Assembly (NCBI GenBank): GCA_040904825.1
Contig: JBBDSU010000050.1
Location: 1 to 64,000 of the forward strand
Reading direction: 5' to 3'
Length of the DNA: 64,000 nucleotides
From: JBBDSU01 sp040904825
GTDB taxonomy: Bacteria; Actinomycetota; Nitriliruptoria; Nitriliruptorales; Nitriliruptoraceae
How positions within the stretch are numbered: the first letter of the stretch is position 1; each line of letters opens with the position of its first letter. The position numbers were made by a program, and so were the translations under genes. The notes beneath the pieces are model-generated. The model saw nothing but the letters and a program-made list of their open reading frames with translations. It searched no databases and was not told where the DNA came from. This document shows positions 17,290 through 27,094 of the stretch, one piece after another.

Positions 17290-18363
17290 ATGAGGACACC
17301 ATCCATCGATTTCGTCGGCAGAGCCCCCAAGCTCGCCATCGTCTCGGTCACCATTCTTGCCGTGAGCATTGTTTCGGTGCTCGTCCGCGGCCTGGACCTC
17401 TCGATCGATTTCGTCGGGGGAACGTCGTTCGTCCTGACCGATGTGGCCGAAGAGTTGACCGCCGATGAGTTGCGGATGGCTGCCGAATCACAGGGCGCGA
17501 CCGATGTCATTGCCCAGTTGCAGCTGACGGACGGGCGACCCACTGGCGCGACCGTGCGCATGGAAGCGATCGAGCCAGCATCTGAGCAGGCGGTCGCGGT
17601 CAGGGACGCGCTCGTGCTGGCGTCAGGCGCCGGTGACGCGGTCGTCAGCTTCGTCGGTCCGACATGGGGAGAGCGGATCACCCGTCAGGCCCTCGAGGCG
17701 CTGATCGTCTTTCTCATCGTGATCGTGATCTACATCTCGCTGCGACTTGATGTCAAGATGGCGATCGCGGCCGTGGTCGCGCTGGTGCACGACGTCGCAT
17801 TGACGATCGGGATCTACGCACTCGTCGGATTCAATGTGTCTCCAGCCACCGTCATCGCTTTGCTGACGATTCTGGGGTACTCGCTGTATGACACTGTTGT
17901 GGTATTCGACCGAGTGAACGAGAATTCGATCACCCTGGGCGATCCAGGACGCCGGACCTACATCGAACTCGTGAACTCATCATTGAACGAAGTGTTGTAC
18001 CGGTCCATCAACACGTCGATCACATCGATTCTGCCGGTAGGGGCGCTGCTGTTCATCGGCGGCAGAGTGCTGGGCGCGACGACACTCCAGGACCTGGCGT
18101 TAGCACTTTTTGTTGGCATGGGCGTGGGGATCTATTCGTCGTTGTTCATCGCAGGGCCGCTGCTGGCCTGGATGAAGATGCGTGAACCTGCCGAACAGCG
18201 ACGCGCGGCCAAAGCCGCACGCGGAGAGGCCACAGGCATCCAAGCGCAACCCGAAACGCGTGCCGCTATGCCTGCTGCAGGGTCGCCAGAAGCCAGAGCC
18301 CCCATCACGACGGACTACGTCCGTGGACAAGGCAAATCAGGCAAACGCAAGCGGCGCCGCTGA
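17290..18363 (+). CDS. secF: protein translocase subunit SecF
   Basis: SecF partners SecD in proton-motive-force-driven completion of export. In the 357-residue protein, TM1 is followed by SIDFVGGTSF, then a short periplasmic P4 domain, then five TM helices containing TILGYSLYDTVVVFDRVNEN with the conserved Asp-Arg pair. A basic, low-complexity C-terminal tail of about 60 residues (ending KSGKRKRRR) would face the cytoplasm and could contact ribosomes or RNA (inference). ATG17290 lies 2 nt after the secD stop. Confidence 0.94.
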   Translation: MRTPSIDFVGRAPKLAIVSVTILAVSIVSVLVRGLDLSIDFVGGTSFVLTDVAEELTADELRMAAESQGATDVIAQLQLTDGRPTGATVRMEAIEPASEQAVAVRDALVLASGAGDAVVSFVGPTWGERITRQALEALIVFLIVIVIYISLRLDVKMAIAAVVALVHDVALTIGIYALVGFNVSPATVIALLTILGYSLYDTVVVFDRVNENSITLGDPGRRTYIELVNSSLNEVLYRSINTSITSILPVGALLFIGGRVLGATTLQDLALALFVGMGVGIYSSLFIAGPLLAWMKMREPAEQRRAAKAARGEATGIQAQPETRAAMPAAGSPEARAPITTDYVRGQGKSGKRKRRR

Positions 18364-18418
18364 CAACTCCCACGACACGCCACTCATGACGCACGACCGA
18401 CGACGAGGATCACCGCAG

Positions 18419-18952
18419 ATGAAGCCCGAATGTGACGTTACCCATCTCGCTGACTACATCCGTGAGATTCCAGACTTCCCAAAACCAGGGGTCGGTTTCA
18501 AGGATGTGACTCCTTTGCTGCTCGACCATGTCGCATTCTCGACGGCTGTTGATGCCATCGTCATGCACTTTGGTCGCGGCACCGTTGACAAGGTGGTCGG
18601 GATCGAGGCGCGTGGATTCATCATCGCCGCGCCGGTGGCCTATCACTTTGGCGCAGGATTTGTCCCTGCTCGCAAGGCGGGAAAGCTGCCTGCCGCGACA
18701 CGATCGGTCTCCTATGAACTCGAATACGGTCAGGAGATCCTCGAGATCCATGAGGACGCGATCGATGATGGCGATCGTGTCTTGATCGTTGACGACGTGC
18801 TGGCAACGGGCGGAACTGCGCAGGCAACCGCCCAGATGGTTGATGATCTTGGCGGCAAAGTCATTGGCCTCGCCTTTCTGATCGAACTTGGATTCCTCGG
18901 GGGAGCAGAGCGCATTGCCCACCGAGATCACATGTCGCTGCTCCACTACTGA
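18419..18952 (+). CDS. apt: adenine phosphoribosyltransferase
   Basis: Apt salvages adenine to AMP with PRPP. The 177-residue protein shows IPDFPKPGVGFKDVTPLL near the N-terminus, GIEARGF, ARKAGKLP, and the PRPP-binding loop VLIVDDVLATGGTA. ATG18419 has GAGGA at 18405-18409. ATG18386 is an in-frame alternative without a site. Its place between secF and rel is the usual actinobacterial order. Confidence 0.95.
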   Translation: MKPECDVTHLADYIREIPDFPKPGVGFKDVTPLLLDHVAFSTAVDAIVMHFGRGTVDKVVGIEARGFIIAAPVAYHFGAGFVPARKAGKLPAATRSVSYELEYGQEILEIHEDAIDDGDRVLIVDDVLATGGTAQATAQMVDDLGGKVIGLAFLIELGFLGGAERIAHRDHMSLLHY

Positions 18953-19023
18953 CACAGCTGGTCGGTCGCCTTCAGGGCAATCACCCGGCCCGACCTGGCC
19001 CCATCTCGATGCGACCCGACGCG

Positions 19024-19037
19024 GTGCCCTAGGGCAC
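19024..19037. repeat. 14-bp palindrome upstream of rel
   Basis: GTGCCCTAGGGCAC is a perfect palindrome in the 217-nt spacer between apt and rel. It could be a regulator site or a chance palindrome. I see no clear promoter or other element in the rest of this spacer (18953-19169). Confidence 0.35.
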
Positions 19038-19169
19038 GCGCGAGCGGTGTGTTCAGCGCCTGTGCCGGTCGGTGACGATCTACTGCCCTGGTCGGAGGTC
19101 ACAACGGAGTTGGTCGGTACGCTCGTTCAGTGATCACCTTGCGTGCGATCTCGGGACGGAGTAGTCGCA

Positions 19170-21524
19170 GTGGACGGGCAATCCGGCGGACATGGCGCGG
19201 TTCGTTCTGCGCCTCCTCCGCCGCGCCCATCAGGGGTTTCCCGGGTGCTCGCCCGCCTGCCGTTGGTTTCGCGTGAAGCCACTCCATCCGAATTGGAAGG
19301 GCTCGCCGCCGCGATTCGTGCAGCTTCCAAGGCTGATGTCCGTGAAGTGACCCGGGCCTACGCATATGCCGAAGCGATGCACACCGGGCAGGTGCGTCGA
19401 AGCGGGGACGCCTACATCACCCATCCCGTTGCCGTGGCGACCGAACTGGCGACGCTCGGACTGGGTACCGAGACGTTGTGCGCGGCACTGTTGCATGATG
19501 TGGTCGAGGACACGCCAGCGACACTTGACGACATTCGCGAAGGCTTTGGTGACGAGGTCGCTGCGCTGGTCGATGGTGTCACGAAACTTGACCGCATCAA
19601 TGTCGAGTCGAAACAGCATCAGCAGGCGGAAACGCTGCGAAAGATGTTCTTGGCGATGGCCAAGGACATCCGGGTGCTGGTGATCAAACTGGCGGACCGG
19701 CTCCACAATATGGAGACCATCGCCCACATGCCGCGGGAGAAGCAGAAGCGGATCGCGCAGGAAACGCTCGACATTTACGCCCCGCTGGCCCACCGCCTGG
19801 GGATGCAGAATTTCAAGCTCCGGTTGGAAGATCTCGGCTTTCGTGCTCTGCATGCCAAGCGCTACGACGAGATCGTTGCGATGGTCGAGGAGCGGGATCC
19901 CGAGCGGGAGGCCCATCTGGAGGCCGTCATCGAGGAGATTCATGCGCAATTGCGCGAATTGAAGATTCGGGGCGAGGTGACAGGCCGCCCGAAGCACTAC
20001 TACTCGATCTACGAGAAGATGGTGCTGCGTGGCAAAGAATTCGACGAGATCCACGATCTGATCGCGGTTCGGGTGATCGTCTCGTCGGTGCGCGACTGCT
20101 ATGCCGTGCTCGGGCAACTTCACGCCAAGTGGCGCCCTGTCCCTGGGCGCTTCAAGGACTACATCGCGATGCCCAAGCTCAATCTCTACCAGTCGCTTCA
20201 CACGTCGGTAATCGGCCCGAAAGGCCGTCCGCTTGAGATCCAGATTCGGACCCGTGCGATGCATCAGACCGCCGAATTCGGGGTTGCGGCGCACTGGAAG
20301 TACAAAGATTCGGTTCGCACCAGTGATCAGGCGTCAGCGGAAGAAATGGCGTGGATCGAGCAGATTCTCGAATGGCAACAGGATGTCGAGGAACCGGGTG
20401 ACTACCTCGAGTCCCTGCGCATCGATCTCTACCAGGACGAAGTGTTCGTCTTCACGCCGAAAGGTGAGGTCAAGGCGCTACCGGTCGGATCGACCCCCAT
20501 TGATTTCGCCTATGCGGTCCACACAGAAGTAGGTCATCGGTGTATCGGTGCCCGTGTCAACGGGCGCCTTGTGCCCCTGGATCATCAGCTCGTCAACGGG
20601 GACAGCGTTGAAGTACTGACCTCGAAGGCAGAAGACGCAGGTCCGTCGCGTGATTGGCTTCAGCTGGCGGCATCAACGCGTGCACAATCCAAGATTCGGG
20701 GCTACTTCAACCGCGAACGCCGCGAGGACGCCATCGTTCGAGGCCGTGACGCGATCGCTCGCGGCCTGCGTCGCAAAGGTGTGTCCTACGCCCGGATGAT
20801 GGCGTCGGGCAATTTGACCGACATTGCACGCGGTCTCCACCTGAAAGACACCGAAGCCCTGTTCCGAGCGGTTGGCGAAGGCCACGTGGCTGCAGCGACG
20901 GTGGCCCAACACCTCGTCGATGAATTGACCGAATCGCCCAGTGACAGCGAAGCGGTCGAGGCCCCGACGACGTCGCCACCGATTCGCATCGGCAAAGCGG
21001 CGGGTGGCGACGATGTCGAAGTCGAAGGCGACCGAGGCATGCTCGTCAAATTGGCGCGCTGTTGCACGCCAGTCCCGGGCGACGGCATCATCGGATTCGT
21101 GACGCGAGGCCGCGGCGTGTCAGTCCACCGTTCTGACTGCCCGAATGTCGTGGATCTCCAGCGTGATGAAGAACGATTCGTACCTGTCGATTGGTCCGGC
21201 GAGTCGACCGCATCGTTCTTGGTTTCAATACAGATTGAAGCGCTTGACCGCAAGCACTTGTTGCGTGATATCACGGCGGTCCTGGGCGACTTGCACATCA
21301 ACATCACCTCTGCGCAGGTGCTCACTCGCAAGGATCGTGTCGCGGTGCTGACGTTCTCGTTCGAACTGGGCGACCCAACGCACCTCGAATACGCGCTGCG
21401 GTCCGTCCGCGGTGTCGACGGCGTGTACGACGCCTTCAGGCTCGTTCCACAATCCGCAGGTGCGCGGTCGACGCCTGGATCTGGCCGCGAGCATCCGACA
21501 AGGACCGCGCCACGTGGGGACTGA
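19170..21524 (+). CDS. rel: bifunctional (p)ppGpp synthetase/hydrolase Rel
   Basis: This long RelA/SpoT homologue makes and degrades (p)ppGpp in the stringent response. Domains in order: HD hydrolase (H109-D110 in LLHDVVEDT, an intact active site), synthetase (GRPKHYYSIYEKM, then RFKDYIAMPK and YQSLHT), TGS (EVFVFTPKGEV), helical and zinc-finger region (CCTPVPGDGIIGF), and C-terminal ACT. Both catalytic halves look functional. I chose GTG19170, with GGAG at 19158-19161. GTG19143 is an in-frame alternative adding nine residues. The first 40 residues are Pro/Gly-rich. The end overlaps the next gene by 11 nt. Confidence 0.95.
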   Translation: MDGQSGGHGAVRSAPPPPRPSGVSRVLARLPLVSREATPSELEGLAAAIRAASKADVREVTRAYAYAEAMHTGQVRRSGDAYITHPVAVATELATLGLGTETLCAALLHDVVEDTPATLDDIREGFGDEVAALVDGVTKLDRINVESKQHQQAETLRKMFLAMAKDIRVLVIKLADRLHNMETIAHMPREKQKRIAQETLDIYAPLAHRLGMQNFKLRLEDLGFRALHAKRYDEIVAMVEERDPEREAHLEAVIEEIHAQLRELKIRGEVTGRPKHYYSIYEKMVLRGKEFDEIHDLIAVRVIVSSVRDCYAVLGQLHAKWRPVPGRFKDYIAMPKLNLYQSLHTSVIGPKGRPLEIQIRTRAMHQTAEFGVAAHWKYKDSVRTSDQASAEEMAWIEQILEWQQDVEEPGDYLESLRIDLYQDEVFVFTPKGEVKALPVGSTPIDFAYAVHTEVGHRCIGARVNGRLVPLDHQLVNGDSVEVLTSKAEDAGPSRDWLQLAASTRAQSKIRGYFNRERREDAIVRGRDAIARGLRRKGVSYARMMASGNLTDIARGLHLKDTEALFRAVGEGHVAAATVAQHLVDELTESPSDSEAVEAPTTSPPIRIGKAAGGDDVEVEGDRGMLVKLARCCTPVPGDGIIGFVTRGRGVSVHRSDCPNVVDLQRDEERFVPVDWSGESTASFLVSIQIEALDRKHLLRDITAVLGDLHINITSAQVLTRKDRVAVLTFSFELGDPTHLEYALRSVRGVDGVYDAFRLVPQSAGARSTPGSGREHPTRTAPRGD

Positions 21525-22398
21525 CGAACGATCGATCCTGTCAGTGTGCTTCGGTCAGTGGGAAGCCAACGCCGTCGTCCTGATCGACCGGGCCCGCGCC
21601 ACTGCAGCAGTGGTTGACCCGGGCCAGGGCGCTGATGATGTGCTGCCGCCTCTGCTGGCGGCGCTCGGCGTCGAACTTGAGGCAGTCTTGCTGACTCACG
21701 GCCACCTCGACCACCTGTGGGCAGCTCCTGCACTGGCGCGCATGACAGATGCGGAGGTGCTGTTGCACCCTGCAGACAGATGGTTGTGGGATGCTCCGGC
21801 TGCAGCCTTCGGTGCTCCGCCATCGGCTTTGGCGGCCTACGGACTCCACTGGGAAACCGCCGGTGTCGAACCGAAAGCGATTGATCATCGTCAACGCCTC
21901 ATGGTTGCTGGTTTCGACATTGAAACTGTGCACACGCCTGGTCACACACCTGGTCACGTCATCTACCTCGCAAGTGGCATCGCCGACATTCCGGTGGGGG
22001 TCGTCGATGTGCGTGTCGATACCTTGCCAACGTCAACTGCGACCATGCACGTTCTGGCTGCAGTTGACGAAGCTGGCGCAGGCGACGAAGACGGCGGTGC
22101 GTCAGGAATCGGTGCCGGCGTTCATCGGTCGGTGGCATCAGAGGAACTCATGGTGTCTGGCGACCTCCTGTTCGCCGGCTCGATCGGCCGGACCGACTTG
22201 GCCCAGGGATCGTTCGAGGACATCATGGAGTCGGTCGCGCACGTCATGCACCGTTGCGACGACGCGATGCTGGTCATCCCAGGCCACGGACCACTGACAA
22301 CCGTGGGCAACGAGCGCCGCACCAACCCGTATGTTGCGCAGGCGCTGCGACAGCATGGCGGCCCCGAGTCCACTGACGGACAGCACGGCCGCCGCTGA
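21514..22398 (+). CDS. metallo-beta-lactamase fold hydrolase (glyoxalase II-like)
   Basis: A 294-residue MBL-fold hydrolase. The dinuclear metal site is visible: THGHLDH, then HTPGHTPGH, SGD with the bridging Asp, and PGHGP near the C-terminus. FAGSIGRTDL is typical of the hydroxyacylglutathione hydrolase subgroup. Compared with that subgroup there is an extra stretch of roughly 50 residues between the second histidine block and SGD, at about 21970-22140. It lies between rel and hisS, as the mycobacterial glyoxalase II homologue does (with ppiB missing here). GTG21514, with AGGA upstream, overlaps the rel end. Actinobacteria generally lack glutathione, so the natural thioester substrate is open. 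Confidence 0.87.
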   Translation: MGTDERSILSVCFGQWEANAVVLIDRARATAAVVDPGQGADDVLPPLLAALGVELEAVLLTHGHLDHLWAAPALARMTDAEVLLHPADRWLWDAPAAAFGAPPSALAAYGLHWETAGVEPKAIDHRQRLMVAGFDIETVHTPGHTPGHVIYLASGIADIPVGVVDVRVDTLPTSTATMHVLAAVDEAGAGDEDGGASGIGAGVHRSVASEELMVSGDLLFAGSIGRTDLAQGSFEDIMESVAHVMHRCDDAMLVIPGHGPLTTVGNERRTNPYVAQALRQHGGPESTDGQHGRR

Positions 22399-22427
22399 CA
22401 CCGGACAGCACAACCTGTGAGGACACC

Positions 22428-23771
22428 GTGGTCACCATTGATGCCAACCCTGCGTCCGGTACGCGGGATTATCTTCCGGCTGAAGTAGCTCGGCGTGAAG
22501 AGGCGTTCGCCACGATTCGACGGGTATTCCGTTCTCATGGATTCGATCCTCTGGATACGCCTGCATTCGAACGGCTCGAGGTCCTCACCGGCAAGTACGG
22601 CGAAGAGGGCGATCAACTGATCTTCAAGATCTTGCGCCGCGGTGACCACGAAGCATCCGGACAGGCGGATCTGGCGCTCCGGTATGACTTGACGGTTCCC
22701 CTTGCACGTGTGGCGGCGCGATACGGGTCGCAGCTACCGATGCCCTTCAAGCGGTATCAGATCGCTCCGGTATGGCGTGCTGACCGGCCTGGAAAGGGGC
22801 GATTCCGGGAGTTCTACCAGTGCGACCTCGATGTGGTCGGATCGACGTCACCCGTCGCCGATGCATCAACGATTGCCGCCGTGGTTGACGCGTTGGCCGC
22901 ATTGGGGCTCGATGGATGCACTGTGCAGATGAATCATCGGCAGGCCCTGTCGGCGATGGTGCATGCCTATGGCATCCCCAAGGAGCAAGAATCCGATGCG
23001 CTCGTGGCCCTGGACAAGCTGGCCAAGATTGGCACCGACGGAGTCGCGAAAGAACTCAGCCAGCGTGGGATCAGTGCGGCGGCCATCGAACCGCTGATGG
23101 CGGACGTAGGCGAGCTCACTGCAAGCAGCCTCAGTCGTGACATGGGTGCTGATACCTCCCTGGTGGGTCGCATTGCCGAAACTGAACAAGGCCGCGCCGC
23201 ATTGGCGGACATCGAGACTGTCCGTCATCTGGTGGGAGACCAGGCCACGAGCCAGCTTGTCTACTCCCCAGTGCTTGCGCGGGGACTGACGTACTACACG
23301 GGCGTGGTGTTCGAAGTCGTCCATGACGCGCTTGACGTCACGATTGCCGCGGGGGGACGCTACGACGGATTGATCGGGATGTTTCAGCAAGAAGATGTCC
23401 CGGCGACCGGTGGGTCACTGGGCCTGGAACGCATCCTGCTGCTGCTCGAAGAGCAACAAGATGCCGAGGTCGCAGGCCCTGATGTTGTCGTCACCATTGT
23501 CGACGACGAGTTCGCGTCAGCAGCTGTCGCGATCGCTGAACGGCTGAGAACTGGCGGGCTGACGACCGACCTGTACGCCGGGACCGGCAGGCTCGGCAAA
23601 CAACTCAAGTACGCCGATCGCCGTGCTGCCACAGCTGCCATCATCGTCGGACGGGGCGAGATCGAGGCAGGTACGGTCACGGTCAAGCATCTTGCCACTG
23701 GCGACCAGACCACCGTGGACGCTTCCGAGGTGGTCAACCACGTGTCGCGACTCAAGAAGGACGCATCGTGA
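22428..23771 (+). CDS. hisS: histidine-tRNA ligase
   Basis: HisRS charges tRNA-His. The 447-residue class II enzyme begins with the family's GTRDYLP motif. It has LRYDLTVPLARVAA, motif 2 (RYQIAPVWRADRPGKGRFREFYQCDLD), the histidine-specific LARGLTYYTG, motif 3 (GGSLGLERI), and a C-terminal anticodon domain. GTG22428 follows GAGGA at 22419-22423. The stop overlaps the GTG of aspS. Confidence 0.95.
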   Translation: MVTIDANPASGTRDYLPAEVARREEAFATIRRVFRSHGFDPLDTPAFERLEVLTGKYGEEGDQLIFKILRRGDHEASGQADLALRYDLTVPLARVAARYGSQLPMPFKRYQIAPVWRADRPGKGRFREFYQCDLDVVGSTSPVADASTIAAVVDALAALGLDGCTVQMNHRQALSAMVHAYGIPKEQESDALVALDKLAKIGTDGVAKELSQRGISAAAIEPLMADVGELTASSLSRDMGADTSLVGRIAETEQGRAALADIETVRHLVGDQATSQLVYSPVLARGLTYYTGVVFEVVHDALDVTIAAGGRYDGLIGMFQQEDVPATGGSLGLERILLLLEEQQDAEVAGPDVVVTIVDDEFASAAVAIAERLRTGGLTTDLYAGTGRLGKQLKYADRRAATAAIIVGRGEIEAGTVTVKHLATGDQTTVDASEVVNHVSRLKKDAS

Positions 23772-25600
23772 GCATCACAAGCTTTGGTGCTCTGCGCTCG
23801 CACGGCGCCGGGCTTATCACCAAGGATGACATCGATTCGGAAGTGACCGTGGCCGGTTGGGTAGCCACGCGACGTGATCACGGTGGTGTCGCATTCCTCG
23901 ACCTGCGCGACCGGTCGGGGGTGCTCCAAGTCGTCGCCGACCCGGAGGCTTCCGAAGCTCTTGCGGCGGCCCACAGAGTCAGGACCGAGTGGGTCGTTCG
24001 TGTCACTGGGACGATTCGCGCACGCCCTGAAGGGATGCGCAATCCACGTTTGGCAACCGGCGACGTCGAGCTGGCTGCCTCATCGATTGAGGTGCTATCG
24101 GAGGCAGATACACCCCCATTCCCCGTTGAAGACGACATCGACGTAGCCGAAGAGCTGCGGCTAGTTCACCGGTATGTCGACCTGCGACGTCCGAAGATGC
24201 TGCAGAATCTGACGGTGCGCGCTCGCGCTACGTCCATCATCCGCAGGGTGATGGAGCGCAATGGATTCATCGATGTCGAGACACCGCAGCTGACGCGGGC
24301 CACACCCGAGGGCGCCCGCGATTTCCTCGTTCCGTCACGCCTTCAGCCCGGATCAACCTACGCGCTGCCCCAATCTCCTCAACTCTTCAAACAGCTCCTC
24401 ATGGTCTCCGGCATCGAGCGCTACTACCAGATCGCACGATGCTTCCGCGACGAGAACTTGCGAGCCGACCGGCAACCTGAATTCACCCAGCTCGACGTCG
24501 AGATGTCGTTCGCTGATGAGGAAGACATCTTCGGGCTGATGGAGGAAATGTTCGTCGAGATCTTTCAGGAGATGCTCGATGTCGAACTCTCCGTGCCGTT
24601 CCAGCGCTTGACATATGCGGAGGCGCAACGGCGCTTCGGCTCCGACAAGCCCGACTTGCGGTTTGGTATGGAGTTGGCTGATCTGGGGGAGACCTTCGCA
24701 TCAACTGAGGTAGGAGTGTTCTCCGGGGTTCTCGGTGCCGGTGGCAGCGTGCTGGCGCTCGCGCTGCCCGGCGGTGGCGAGATGACGCGCAAAGAGTTTG
24801 ATGATTGGACCGAATGGGCCAAGCGACGGGGGGCTAAAGGTCTTGCCTGGGGCGTGGTCGAATCAGGCGACGTAGGCCCAACGCTGAGAAGTCCCCTCAG
24901 CAAGTTCATGTCAGCGGATGAGATTGCCGGTGTACTGCGTGAAACGGGCGCGGCGGTCGGCGATGCCATTTTCTTTGGTGCTGCACCAACGCGTTTTGTT
25001 CGTCAGTTGATGGGCGCACTCAGAGTGGCGCTGGCGGAAGCGCGTGGACTGGTGCCTGCAGATCGTTGGGAGTTCGTATGGATCACCGAACCTCCGATGT
25101 TCGATCCCGCAGCAGAATCGGACGACCCAACCGCAGCGACTGCTCGAGGATGGGTGCCCAATCACCATCCGTTCACGGCGCCGACCGCTGACTTCGTTGA
25201 AGATTTTGAACAACGACCGGGAGAAGCGACGGCGCGGGCCTACGACATCGTGCTCAACGGCACCGAATTAGCGTCGGGATCGGTGCGAATTCACGACGCC
25301 GACCTGCAGCGGCGCGTGTTCCGATTCCTCGGCATCTCCGATGAGGATGCAGAAGAGAAGTTCGGCTTTCTCCTACGAGGATTTGCCTATGGAGTGCCTC
25401 CGCACTGTGGCATAGCACCAGGTATCGATCGCCTGGCGATGCTGCTGACCGGAGCTGCGACGATTCGCGACGTCATTGCGTTCCCTAAGACCCAGTCGGG
25501 ATCTTGCCCTCTGACGGCCGCGCCGTCCGAGTACGACCCAGACGTCCTGTCAGAGTTGGGGCTACGTCCAGCGCCTCAAGCGACGACCGACGGCATCTGA
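23768..25600 (+). CDS. aspS: aspartate-tRNA ligase (probably non-discriminating)
   Basis: A bacterial-type AspRS of 610 residues. It has an N-terminal OB anticodon domain, motif 1, the QSPQLFKQLLM loop, motif 2 (RCFRDENLRADRQPEFTQLD), an inserted GAD domain (about residues 280-420) and motif 3 (GIAPGIDRLAML). In the OB domain the sequence RRDHGG places His38 where discriminating enzymes such as E. coli have Leu. In published work on Pseudomonas and mycobacterial enzymes, His at this place goes with mischarging tRNA-Asn, later corrected by GatCAB. It overlaps hisS by 4 nt. Confidence 0.94.
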   Translation: MSITSFGALRSHGAGLITKDDIDSEVTVAGWVATRRDHGGVAFLDLRDRSGVLQVVADPEASEALAAAHRVRTEWVVRVTGTIRARPEGMRNPRLATGDVELAASSIEVLSEADTPPFPVEDDIDVAEELRLVHRYVDLRRPKMLQNLTVRARATSIIRRVMERNGFIDVETPQLTRATPEGARDFLVPSRLQPGSTYALPQSPQLFKQLLMVSGIERYYQIARCFRDENLRADRQPEFTQLDVEMSFADEEDIFGLMEEMFVEIFQEMLDVELSVPFQRLTYAEAQRRFGSDKPDLRFGMELADLGETFASTEVGVFSGVLGAGGSVLALALPGGGEMTRKEFDDWTEWAKRRGAKGLAWGVVESGDVGPTLRSPLSKFMSADEIAGVLRETGAAVGDAIFFGAAPTRFVRQLMGALRVALAEARGLVPADRWEFVWITEPPMFDPAAESDDPTAATARGWVPNHHPFTAPTADFVEDFEQRPGEATARAYDIVLNGTELASGSVRIHDADLQRRVFRFLGISDEDAEEKFGFLLRGFAYGVPPHCGIAPGIDRLAMLLTGAATIRDVIAFPKTQSGSCPLTAAPSEYDPDVLSELGLRPAPQATTDGI

Positions 25601-25681
25601 CACTGCTGGCAAACTGGTGCGCGTTGGATCAATCAGCCCCGCATGGTCCGCAGTGGGTTGCGCACCGGTACGGTCGCACGC

Positions 25682-27094
25682 ATGGCGAGTACCGAGTTGT
25701 TCACTGACGATGAACTGTCACCTGACCAGGGCATGCCTCTCCTGAATACAGGTGACCAGGTTTCCGCATCTGCGATGCCACTGGCAGCCAGAATGCGTCC
25801 TCGTACGCTCGATGAGTTCGTCGGCCAGTCCCATGCGGTTGGGCCGGGGACGCCTTTGCGCCGCATGCTGGAGAAGGGGGAGTTGCCTTCTCTCATTCTG
25901 TGGGGACCCCCAGGTGTGGGCAAGACATCGCTGGCTGCTGTGATCGCCGGATGCGTCGATGCGGTCTTCACAGAGGTCTCAGCGGTCACCTCAGGTGTCA
26001 AAGATGTGCGGCGCATCATCGACGAGGGGCGCACGAGATTGTCGATGAGAAGCAGACGCACCGTGCTCTTTGTCGACGAGATCCATCGGTTCAACACTGC
26101 GCAACAGGATGCATTGTTGCCGGGCGTCGAAGCCGGATGGGTGACGCTGGTTGGCGCAACGACCGAGAATCCGTATTTCGAGGTGACCGCCCCATTGATG
26201 TCGAGGTGTCAACTTGTACGTCTCGAACCACTCAATGCCGACGATATTCGGGCGCTTATCGACAGGGCATGTCATGATGCCGATGGGTTGAACGGCACTG
26301 TTGCGTTGACTGAGGATGCCTTTGACCATCTTGTTGCGGTCAGCGATGGCGATGCTCGTGCTGCACTCAGTGCCTTGGACGCTGCAGCCTCGACCATCGA
26401 ATCAGGCGATGATCAGGTAACCATTGACGCAACCACGCTTGCTCTGGCCACGCGAAGATTCCGTTACGACAAGTTTGCCGATGGCCACTACGACCAGGTG
26501 TCGGCGTTCATCAAGTCGATGCGTGGATCGGACCCGGATGCAGCTGTCTACTGGCTGCTGAGGATGCTCGAATCTGGCGAAGATCCGAGGTTTCTCGCAC
26601 GACGGATGGTCATCTTCGCTTCAGAGGACATCGGCCTGGCTGACCGACAGGCACTGCCGACAGCGGTTGCGGCGTTTGAGGCTCTCGACAGAGTTGGGCT
26701 ACCCGAGGCACGCTATGCGTTGGTGCATGCTGTGCTGGCGCTGGCGGTAGCCCCGAAGTCGAACAGCGTTGCTCGCGCGCTGTCGGTCGGATTGCATCTC
26801 GTCGGAACAACGGGGAACCTTGATGTGCCAGCCCATCTCAGGGATGGTCACTATCGCGGTGCGACCGACCTCGGTCACGGCGTGGGCTACGAGTATCCTC
26901 ATGATCACGCGAGTGGGTTTGTACCGCATCAGCAGTACCTGCCTGATGCGCTGGCCGGTCGGCGGGTCTACGAACCGACGAGCCACGGGCACGAAGCTCC
27001 GGTGGCGCAACGCGTCGAATCGTTGCGGAAACAAGCGCGAATGACGCGCGCATCAGACAATCCACGCACCCAACGGAAGGAACGTTCACCATGA
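25682..27094 (+). CDS. rarA: replication-associated recombination ATPase RarA (MgsA)
   Basis: An AAA+ ATPase of the clamp-loader/RarA family, 470 residues. Visible: RPRTLDEFVGQ (box II), Walker A GPPGVGKTS, Walker B FVDEIHRFN, sensor 1 GATTENP, the tetramerisation region, and the typical C-terminal YEYPHDHASGFVPHQYLPD-like block. RarA acts at stalled replication forks. I prefer ATG25682 (MASTELFTDDE) over ATG25643, since homologues start near the LF motif. Neither has a good ribosome site. The stop overlaps the ATG of the next gene. Confidence 0.92.
   Translation: MASTELFTDDELSPDQGMPLLNTGDQVSASAMPLAARMRPRTLDEFVGQSHAVGPGTPLRRMLEKGELPSLILWGPPGVGKTSLAAVIAGCVDAVFTEVSAVTSGVKDVRRIIDEGRTRLSMRSRRTVLFVDEIHRFNTAQQDALLPGVEAGWVTLVGATTENPYFEVTAPLMSRCQLVRLEPLNADDIRALIDRACHDADGLNGTVALTEDAFDHLVAVSDGDARAALSALDAAASTIESGDDQVTIDATTLALATRRFRYDKFADGHYDQVSAFIKSMRGSDPDAAVYWLLRMLESGEDPRFLARRMVIFASEDIGLADRQALPTAVAAFEALDRVGLPEARYALVHAVLALAVAPKSNSVARALSVGLHLVGTTGNLDVPAHLRDGHYRGATDLGHGVGYEYPHDHASGFVPHQQYLPDALAGRRVYEPTSHGHEAPVAQRVESLRKQARMTRASDNPRTQRKERSP

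Noticed and set aside
19230..20294. Minus-strand open frame of 354 codons inside rel
   Set aside because: Antisense shadow of the highly conserved Rel catalytic domains.
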